Below, piece after piece: positions 1 to 5,301 of a stretch of DNA of 6,494 nt. The position numbers were made by a program, and so were the translations under genes. Source of the DNA: JASFEQ01 sp050122535 (GTDB taxonomy: Bacteria > Desulfobacterota > DSM-4660 > Desulfatiglandales > HGW-15); contig JASFIT010000270.1 in NCBI GenBank assembly GCA_050122535.1, positions 1 through 6,494 on the forward strand. Direction: 5' to 3'. The number at the start of each line of letters is the position of its first letter. The first letter of the stretch is position 1. Below the pieces are notes generated by a model. That model was not told the DNA's origin. It did no database searches and saw nothing but the letters and a program-made list of their open reading frames with translations.

Positions 1-2
1 GT

Positions 3-362
3 GGTAGGCCGAAGGAAGCCATTCAGTCATTTGAGAAGGCGATAAGGCTTAACCCGATCCCCCCGAGCCATTACCTACACTCCTTAGGGATGGCCTACCG
101 CGAGGCGGAACGTTATGAGGAGGCGGTTACAGCATGTGAGAAAGCCATCCGTCTCGAGCCGAATAATCTGTTTGCCCACCTTGTTTTAGCTGCGACCTAC
201 AGCATGCTGGGCCAAGAGGATCGAGCACGCGCTGAGGCTTCGGAAGTCCTCCGAATAGAGCCTAGATTCTCAATGGAGCGTTTGGCCAAGGCACGGCCAC
301 ATATTGATCCTGACAATACGGCTCGCTTCGCTGATGCTTTGCGCAAGGCGGGGCTTAAGTGA
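3..362 (+). CDS. TPR protein, C-terminal part (probably a TPR-linked class III cyclase); 5' truncated by window
   Basis: The reading frame is open from the left edge, with codons starting at base 3, and stops at TGA 360-362, leaving 119 residues. An internal ATG at 90 is not taken as the start because the TPR pattern continues upstream of it. Residues 1-19 are the second helix of one tetratricopeptide repeat (EAIQSFEKAIRLNP). Residues 22-55 and 56-89 are two complete repeats, with the usual AYREAERYEEAV and EPNN turns and a final EVLRIEP. The tail, ending ALRKAGLK, resembles the C-terminus of bacterial proteins that join a class III nucleotide cyclase or a winged-helix regulator to TPRs; that is recalled family knowledge, and the catalytic part lies outside the window. 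TPRs bind partner proteins or act as sensor scaffolds, so the function here is protein interaction only. Counted GC is about 53% in bases 121-180. No terminator follows; copy 1 of a 120-bp repeat begins 9 bases after the stop. Confidence 0.85.
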   Translation, partial: GRPKEAIQSFEKAIRLNPIPPSHYLHSLGMAYREAERYEEAVTACEKAIRLEPNNLFAHLVLAATYSMLGQEDRARAEASEVLRIEPRFSMERLAKARPHIDPDNTARFADALRKAGLK

Positions 363-370
363 GGCCGGTT

Positions 371-490
371 ACAATATGTTGTGATCGCTTTCTGAAACCT
401 CAAATTGCATGTTTCTTGCCAAAACGTTGAATCTCACTGAATCACAATTCATTGCAGGTTACATCTGCTAATCATCTGTTTTTCGGCCTT
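371..490 (+). repeat. 120-bp dispersed direct repeat, copy 1
   Basis: This block aligns without gaps to 1561-1680 (offset 1190) with 103 of 120 bases identical by hand count. It starts 9 bases after the TPR stop codon. It is stop-rich and its differences show no codon periodicity, so it is probably non-coding. Shared internal structures are a 5-bp hairpin with a CACA loop (438-442 with 447-451, identical in both copies) and a longer-range pairing of 379-385 (TTGTGAT) with 441-447 (ATCACAA). In copy 2 the one change in that stem leaves a G-U pair. Identity ends at about 490, after TTTCGG. Its role is unknown; a conserved 3' UTR element, a recombination site and a remnant of a duplicated locus are all possible. 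Confidence 0.85.
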
Positions 491-526
491 TTAAGAGTCA
501 ACAAGTATAGTAATCCACTATCTTAA
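491..526. repeat. nested inverted repeat
   Basis: TTAAGA at 491-496 is the reverse complement of TCTTAA at 521-526. Inside it, ATAGT (507-511) faces ACTAT (517-521) across a 5-base spacer. The two arms share base 521, so both stems cannot form fully at once. It begins exactly where identity between the two 120-bp repeats ends. It has no T-run, so it is not an obvious terminator. It could be an operator or chance in AT-rich DNA. Confidence 0.3.
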
Positions 527-585
527 GTCATTTCAGTCACATACAATATATAGACATTCCCACCAAAATCCGCTATGCTTTGAAA

Positions 586-720
586 CCTCAATAAATCTGG
601 CGGCAAACTGACCATACAATTTAACTCTAACCTTCTGGGCTGAACTATGGGAAGATTCACCAGAAGGTGCCGAATGTAAAGCCTCCTGAGGGATATAATA
701 CATTCCAAGAGGCTTTTTTA
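586..720 (+). ncRNA. candidate structured leader or small RNA ending in an intrinsic terminator
   Basis: Several complementary segments nest in order on the plus strand. CCTCA (586-590) pairs with TGAGG (687-691). CGGCA (601-605) pairs with TGCCG (668-672). A perfect 8-bp stem CCTTCTGG (631-638) with CCAGAAGG (660-667) closes a 21-base loop and abuts the second stem, so the two could stack. A terminator hairpin follows at 678-719. The outer 3' arm (687-691) lies in the terminator loop, so the aptamer-like fold and the terminator could interact. The terminator ends 112 bases before the CBS gene, which suits either a cis-acting leader or a separate short RNA. GGCAAAC (602-608) and AAAGCC (678-683) recall parts of the c-di-GMP-I (GEMM) riboswitch, but the spacing and the rest of the core do not fit, so no class is assigned. 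No convincing promoter was found, only a -10-like TACAAT at 542-547. Confidence 0.4.
678..719 (+). terminator. rho-independent terminator
   Basis: AAAGCCTC (678-685) is perfectly complementary to GAGGCTTT (709-716), with a 23-base loop. The 3' arm runs into six consecutive T residues (714-719) followed by further AT-rich sequence. The loop is long, but the stem plus U-tract pattern is classic. It ends transcription from the upstream intergenic region before the CBS gene, so that gene needs its own promoter or conditional read-through. Confidence 0.7.
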
Positions 721-831
721 TTTAGACTTGTCAATTTGTTTCACTTTTCACCCTTGACTGGTATGGTCCCATAACTAAGAGGGTGCGGGTAAAATAGAAT
801 TTAGACCAAAATATATTCGCAGGAGGTTAAA

Positions 832-1407
832 ATGGAAATAATAACCGTAGAGGATTTGATGGTGCCTATTGAAGAGTATGTAACTGTTAACGAGGATGCA
901 ACCCTTTATGAGGCAGTTAAGACTTTGGAGAAAGCTCAAGAAGAACTGGATCGAAAACGTTATCATTACCTACACAGAGAAATATTGGTACTTGACAAAA
1001 ATCGCAAGGTGTTGGGGAAAATAAGCCAGTTAGACGTACTTTGGGCTTTGGAGCCAAAATATAAAGCTATGGGAGATATGAGACATCTGTCGCGTACTGG
1101 TTTTAGCGTGGATTTCATAAAGTCAATGATGGAAAAGTACGCACTATGTGAAATACCTTTCACCGAGATGTGTAGGACGGCCGCGAATCTGAAGGTAAAG
1201 GAATTTATGTATAGTCCCACCGAGGGCGAGTATGTTGAAGCAGATGCTTCATTGTGTGAGGCAATACACATATTGTTAATGGGTCAACATCAAAAGCTGC
1301 TAGTCACCAGAGACGGTGAGATTGTAGGAGTATTGAGACTCACAGATGTGTTTAAAGAAGTCTTCCAGACAATGGAGGCTCAAAAGCTCGAATCAGACGA
1401 TGCATAA
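832..1407 (+). CDS. tandem CBS-domain protein, 191 aa
   Basis: The protein is a single Bateman module: CBS motif 1 spans about residues 5-73 (TVEDLMVP through ISQLDVLWAL) and CBS motif 2 about 121-180 (KVKEFM through RLTDVFKEV). A helical, Met- and Tyr-containing linker of about 45 residues joins them. CBS pairs usually bind adenine nucleotides (AMP, ADP, ATP, SAM) and regulate a partner protein. Aspartates matching the ribose-contacting G-x-x-[ST]-x-x-D pattern are D68 and D172, but the Ser/Thr position holds S65 in repeat 1 and R169 in repeat 2, so the two sites may not be equivalent. There is no catalytic domain, signal peptide or membrane segment, so it should be cytosolic and act through another protein. 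The start is clear: AGGAGG lies at 821-826, a few bases before ATG 832. A TTGACT at 754-759 could be a -35 box, but no good -10 lies at the right distance. It is monocistronic in this window. The specific function is unknown. Confidence 0.88.
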   Translation: MEIITVEDLMVPIEEYVTVNEDATLYEAVKTLEKAQEELDRKRYHYLHREILVLDKNRKVLGKISQLDVLWALEPKYKAMGDMRHLSRTGFSVDFIKSMMEKYALCEIPFTEMCRTAANLKVKEFMYSPTEGEYVEADASLCEAIHILLMGQHQKLLVTRDGEIVGVLRLTDVFKEVFQTMEAQKLESDDA

Positions 1408-1457
1408 TCTACTCCTCTTAGTACTTCATGAAAACGTTCATCCCGCCAGTTCTTTGT

Positions 1458-1559
1458 GAGCAGAAAACATGCCCATTTCATAATAGAAAAAGTGTAGCTT
1501 ACGACCGCTAATCGATTGAATCTCTTAGAAAGGCGGGTCTGAAGGGAGTTGAGATGAAA
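1458..1559 (+). pseudogene. decayed 3' end of a second TPR/cyclase-type gene
   Basis: Codons at 1524-1544 read LRKAGLK, identical to the last seven residues of the TPR gene at 339-359, although four of the seven codons differ. Reading back in the same frame gives CPFHNRKSVAYDR, then a stop (TAA 1509-1511), then SIESLRKAGLK. The 'PF.N...' segment before LRKAGLK resembles the tail of TPR-linked cyclases, so a gene end with a stop and probably a small indel is inferred. The frame reads past LRKAGLK into the repeat and ends at TAA 1575-1577, so the old stop seems lost. No ribosome binding site or start belongs to it. The 1512-1544 part is well supported; the upstream part, and how far it extends, are uncertain. 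Confidence 0.5.
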
Positions 1560-1560
1560 T

Positions 1561-1680
1561 ACAATATGTTGTGGTCGCTTTCGTAAACCCTAAACTGCAT
1601 GTTTCTTGCCAAAACATAGAATCTGACTGAATCACAATTCATTGAAGGTTACATCTGGTAGTCGTAGGTTTTTCGGTCTC
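1561..1680 (+). repeat. 120-bp dispersed direct repeat, copy 2
   Basis: This is the ungapped partner of 371-490, with 17 differences in 120 bases. It follows the LRKAGLK remnant as copy 1 follows the intact LRKAGLK end, with 5 extra bases between coding end and repeat. The central hairpin (TGAAT-CACA-ATTCA) is identical in both copies. Downstream, 1681-1765 holds nothing recognisable; an 8-bp TGAGCTCA palindrome at 1716-1723 is not significant, and no terminator for the convergent cyclase gene was found. Confidence 0.85.
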
Positions 1681-1765
1681 TTGCCACCCAGCATTCATAG
1701 CAGTAGTTGAAAGTCTGAGCTCAAATCTCTCAACCACAAGATATGGGAAGGTTGGAAAGAGTTTT

Positions 1766-4700
1766 TCATGAAAGTGAGGCCAGTTCTTCGTCATATTTCT
1801 TAACCCATCCATCGGCACCGCATTTTTTGAGGATATCTATTGCCTTAGCAAGGTTTTCTTTGGCTTTTAGATGATCCCCTTTGCGCTTAAACAATTCAGC
1901 ATATAAGGCATAATCACCGCCTAAACACCACATCGTGCCATTCCTTTTGTCCGCTTCTATAGCCTTCTTAAACCAATCCTCCGCCTCAGATATGTGCTGA
2001 TCATCAATATTCAATAGAATCTCTCCAATATATCTCGCCGCCCAGCCTTTATAGACCTTGGGGTTAATGTTCTTATAATATTCAAATACCTTACCTAAAT
2101 TGATATTCTTATCATTACTTAAAACCTTCGACCTTTCTATAGATAACTTCCACATGTTAACCGCAAAAGAATATAGTCTGGCACGCTCCAAGGTCGAAAC
2201 AGCTTCATTATAATAATCATGAGCTCTTTTATACTCTCCCTTATTAAAATATACATGACCCAAAAAACCACATACCCAAGTCCCCCAACCAAACTGAGCC
2301 GTTTTTTCACAAAAGCTGAGCGCTTGTAAGAGACAATTTTCTGCTTCATCAAATAATCCTCTACAATAACAAGACATACCATAACTCGAATAGGCCGCCC
2401 CCTTTAGGTATATATCGCCACTCTCTTGTGCCATCAATAACGACTCTTTGCTTGTTTGATAGGCAAGATCAATATTTCCGCGAGAAATATAGTTAAAGGC
2501 ACAAATACAGCTTTTTGCAAATTCTATCTCAATTGGATTATTTTCTAATACACCCAAATCCAACGATTTCTTAAGATATTCAAAACCTTTTTCAAATTCA
2601 CAATTTAAAGACAGTGTTTCTCCTAAAAACAAGTTTGCAAACCATAAACAAGTAGTATCTTTTATTTTCTCCGAGATCTCTAAAGCTTCGTTTAAATATC
2701 GAAATCCTTCCGAATAGTCTCCTTCAACCCAGTGGCTGTGCATGCCCATCGCAGTATAAATGATGGGGAGCCTTTTTTGATAATTCAGCTTCAAAGCCAA
2801 ATCAAGCACAGGAGCAACAGCGTCTTTTGCTTCAATATGGTGGGTCAAGCTAATATTGTAACCTGCAAGACGTGTCCTGGCATCAATGATTCTCCTCTGG
2901 TTCACCTCTGTCTCTGCTAATCTCTCAAGACAGAAAACTCGTTTCTTAGCATATTCAATCGCCTCTATAAACGAGGCCGCTTTCTGTGCTTTCTCGCCCG
3001 CTAATTTCGAATACTCAGACCCCTTCTCATAATTCTCGCTTTTAATAAAATGCTCTGCCAATACCCCATAATGCTCATCAATATTCTGTTTATACAAATC
3101 CTCAATCCCCTTGCCTATCTCCTCATGAAGCCTCTTCTTTCTATTGGTCAATATCGACTCATAGACCACCTCCTGGGTCAGGGCATGCTTGAAGACATAG
3201 GTCGATTGAGGGTATATTCCTCTCTCATAGAGAAGTTCTGAATCCTTTGAGGTGGATAGGCGGGACAGTAATTCTTGTTCCGGGAGACCTGTAACCCTCT
3301 TTATCAGCTCGTAGCTAAACTCCCTCTCGATGACTGATCCAGTCTGAAGCACTTCTTTAGCTTCTTCTGGCAGCGAATCAACCCGGGCCATGATCACATC
3401 CTGAATTGTAGAAGGAATGCTTACCTCCTGGAAATCTTTTGCCAAGCGATACTTATTGTCTGCTTTCTCTATAACCTTGAGATCTTTCAAGGATGTTGTG
3501 AACTCCTCAACAAAAAGGGGGATTCCTTCGGTCTTTTCAAGAATCAATTCCTCGAGATTTCTTTCAATTTCCTTCGTATTCAAGAGATGTGTTACCATGG
3601 CTAGACTCTCATGATTGGAGAGCCGGTTTAACGTCACCCGACCGTGATACGATCTTCCACCCCAGGTATGCACAAACTCGGGCCTGTATGTAAAAATTAA
3701 GAATACCCTTGCACCGGTAATGCTATCCAGCAAATACCTTAAGCAGTCCTCAGAGCTTTTATCTATCCAGTGAAGATCCTCAAAGGCCATGATTAATGGA
3801 CGAATCTCAGAACCCTTGAGAGCGATTCGGTTTATTGCCCCGATGGTCCGATCTCTTACAGCCTCAGGGCTTATAGGGATTTTATCTATACCACTGTCTT
3901 TGAGTGAAAGAAGCTCTAACAAATATGGGAGCATGGAAACTTCATCGGCACCTATTATTTTCAAGCCCCTTTTTACTTTTCCCCGAATCTCTGGTTCTTC
4001 ATCAGTTTCGCGGATATCAAAGTTTGATTTCAAGAAGTCAATGACTGGATGATAAGCGATGCCCCTACTGTAAGAGAGACACCTTCCCTCCAAAAACATC
4101 ACATCTCCGCTTGTCACAGCTTTTCTGAACTCATATAAGAGCCTGGATTTACCTACTCCGGCTTCGGAAACTATCGAGAAAGCCTGGCCTCTCCCAGCCT
4201 TCGCACGCTCGAAACCCTCCATCAAAAGCCCCAGTTCCCTTTCCCTCCCAATAAAAGGCGTTAGTCCCCGCTCGGCGCTAACATCAAACCGCGTTCGCAT
4301 GGTACTTGGGCCAATCACCCGGTATATCTTAACTGGCTCTTCCTTACCTTTAATCTGCTTTTCTCCTAGGGCTTCGAATCGGAAGAATCCCTCAGTGAGC
4401 TTAAAGGTGTCCTCAGTCACACAGGTGGCCCCGGGCTCTGCCACTCCTTCCACCCTAGACGCTAAGTTAACGGTGTCCCCTACCGCTTTGAACTCTACCC
4501 TCAGATCGTTTCCTAGGGTGCCAACGACCACTGATCCGGTATGAATACCTACCCTCATTCTAATGGGTGGGATGCCTTCTATTTTTTGCTTAATTTTATC
4601 GCCAAACTTCGACATCTCCCGGTGAATCGCCAGTGCTGAACGGATCGCCCGCTGTGGAGCGTCTTCCAGAGCAATAGGGGCTCCAAAAAGAGCCATGATC

Positions 4701-5137
4701 CCGTCTCCCGTCATCTCGTTGACTGTGCCTTCATAATCGTGGACCTTATGAATTAAGACCTCATAAACTTCATCCATGATACCGTAAGCTGTTTCAGAGC
4801 CCAGCTTCTCAACAAGGGCTGTAAACCCCTCCATGTCGCAAAACATCACGGTGACTTGTTTACGCTCACCTTCGATCTTGTCCCTTTCGGACAGGATTTT
4901 CTCAGTGAGGCCCTTTGGAAGGTAACGTTGAATCTTCTCTAATTTCTCATCAAAAGAGATCTCTTTAGGGAGTGGTCCGGGGCGCAGGGCCAATTTGTGG
5001 CCGCACTCGCCACAGAATTTGTCGCCCGGGAGGATTTCGGCAGCGCACTGAGGACAGGCTAATGCAAGCTTCGCCCCACACTCGCGGCAAAACTTCTTTC
5101 CCTCAGGGTTTGCCGTTTGGCATTTTGGGCAATCCAT
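1766..5137 (-). CDS. zinc-ribbon / class III nucleotide cyclase / AAA ATPase / TPR signalling protein, 1123 aa
   Basis: Domains run in this order. Residues 3-45 form a double zinc ribbon with four CxxC pairs (C3/C6, C17/C20, C28/C31, C42/C45). Residues about 92-275 are a class III cyclase catalytic domain, which makes a 3',5'-cyclic nucleotide from an NTP. Metal-binding aspartates are D101 (FCDMEGFT) and D145 (TGDGIMALFG), with the canonical 44-residue spacing; N224 and R228 (TVNLASR) match the transition-state residues. The base-recognition positions are unusual: E141 and K217 instead of Lys and Asp/Thr. Residues about 293-490 are a STAND-like AAA ATPase with Walker A SEAGVGKS (324-331, first Gly replaced by Ser) and Walker B LIMAFEDLHW (448-457). 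Helical and TPR repeats fill about 690-1110, for example 957-980 and 1077-1102. No membrane segment is seen, so it is probably a cytosolic sensor-cyclase. ATG 5137 is chosen because later starts would lose the ribbon; a G-run at 5144-5149 is a mediocre ribosome binding site. The tail is AT-rich compared with the front. Confidence 0.93.
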   Translation of the reverse strand: MDCPKCQTANPEGKKFCRECGAKLALACPQCAAEILPGDKFCGECGHKLALRPGPLPKEISFDEKLEKIQRYLPKGLTEKILSERDKIEGERKQVTVMFCDMEGFTALVEKLGSETAYGIMDEVYEVLIHKVHDYEGTVNEMTGDGIMALFGAPIALEDAPQRAIRSALAIHREMSKFGDKIKQKIEGIPPIRMRVGIHTGSVVVGTLGNDLRVEFKAVGDTVNLASRVEGVAEPGATCVTEDTFKLTEGFFRFEALGEKQIKGKEEPVKIYRVIGPSTMRTRFDVSAERGLTPFIGRERELGLLMEGFERAKAGRGQAFSIVSEAGVGKSRLLYEFRKAVTSGDVMFLEGRCLSYSRGIAYHPVIDFLKSNFDIRETDEEPEIRGKVKRGLKIIGADEVSMLPYLLELLSLKDSGIDKIPISPEAVRDRTIGAINRIALKGSEIRPLIMAFEDLHWIDKSSEDCLRYLLDSITGARVFLIFTYRPEFVHTWGGRSYHGRVTLNRLSNHESLAMVTHLLNTKEIERNLEELILEKTEGIPLFVEEFTTSLKDLKVIEKADNKYRLAKDFQEVSIPSTIQDVIMARVDSLPEEAKEVLQTGSVIEREFSYELIKRVTGLPEQELLSRLSTSKDSELLYERGIYPQSTYVFKHALTQEVVYESILTNRKKRLHEEIGKGIEDLYKQNIDEHYGVLAEHFIKSENYEKGSEYSKLAGEKAQKAASFIEAIEYAKKRVFCLERLAETEVNQRRIIDARTRLAGYNISLTHHIEAKDAVAPVLDLALKLNYQKRLPIIYTAMGMHSHWVEGDYSEGFRYLNEALEISEKIKDTTCLWFANLFLGETLSLNCEFEKGFEYLKKSLDLGVLENNPIEIEFAKSCICAFNYISRGNIDLAYQTSKESLLMAQESGDIYLKGAAYSSYGMSCYCRGLFDEAENCLLQALSFCEKTAQFGWGTWVCGFLGHVYFNKGEYKRAHDYYNEAVSTLERARLYSFAVNMWKLSIERSKVLSNDKNINLGKVFEYYKNINPKVYKGWAARYIGEILLNIDDQHISEAEDWFKKAIEADKRNGTMWCLGGDYALYAELFKRKGDHLKAKENLAKAIDILKKCGADGWVKKYDEELASLS

Positions 5138-5187
5138 TTAATGCCCCCCGGAGAATTTGAAGAAAAAGCAATTTGTGGATAGGAGAA

Positions 5188-5199
5188 AGAATCGATTCT
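5188..5199. promoter_or_regulatory. 12-bp perfect palindrome, candidate operator
   Basis: AGAATCGATTCT is a perfect 12-bp inverted repeat. It lies 12-23 bases downstream of the predicted -10 box of the cyclase gene, so it falls at about the transcription start or early leader, where a bound repressor could block initiation. No matching second site was seen in the window. The sequence fact is certain; the regulatory role is inference. Confidence 0.35.
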
Positions 5200-5210
5200 A
5201 TTTAGGAAGG

Positions 5211-5239
5211 AATTTAGTAAAAATCTGAATTTCTGTCAA
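5211..5239 (-). promoter_or_regulatory. sigma-70 type promoter for the cyclase gene
   Basis: On the minus strand a perfect TTGACA (plus-strand 5234-5239) is followed after exactly 17 bases by TAAATT (5211-5216), which matches TATAAT at 4 of 6 positions. Transcription would start near 5204, giving a leader of about 65-70 bases before ATG 5137. An 8-bp inverted repeat, AACCTTCA (5243-5250) with TGAAGGTT (5288-5295), lies just upstream of the -35 box and could be a regulator site. The IS element starts about 63 bases upstream of the -35 box, so the promoter itself is intact. Confidence 0.55.
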
Positions 5240-5301
5240 TTTAACCTTCAGTACTAGATATTGTGGTCTTAAATTCTGTCTAAAAAGTGAAGGTTTCTTG
5301 C

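Noticed and set aside
601..690. c-di-GMP-I (GEMM) riboswitch, suggested by GGCAAAC and AAAGCC
   Set aside because: The stem that should follow GGCAAAC directly is 22 bases away, and the ACGCAAAGC core is absent (ATGTAAAGCC here). The match is too partial to name a class.
523..708. 61-codon minus-strand open frame
   Set aside because: It overlaps the hairpins of the RNA candidate and terminator, has no recognisable motif, and is no longer than expected by chance.
762..773. TATGG-TC-CCATA inverted repeat before the CBS gene as an operator
   Set aside because: The arms are only 5 bp with a 2-base spacer, and no reliable promoter could be placed around it, so it is likely chance.
371..1680. CRISPR array or integron attC sites
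   Set aside because: There are only two 120-bp copies more than 1 kb apart, with no regular spacers and no convincing attC core pairs.
832..5137. Pycsar-like or other anti-phage cyclic-nucleotide operon
   Set aside because: The cyclase and CBS genes are convergent rather than co-transcribed, no TIR or membrane effector is present, and the STAND/TPR architecture also fits general signalling proteins.
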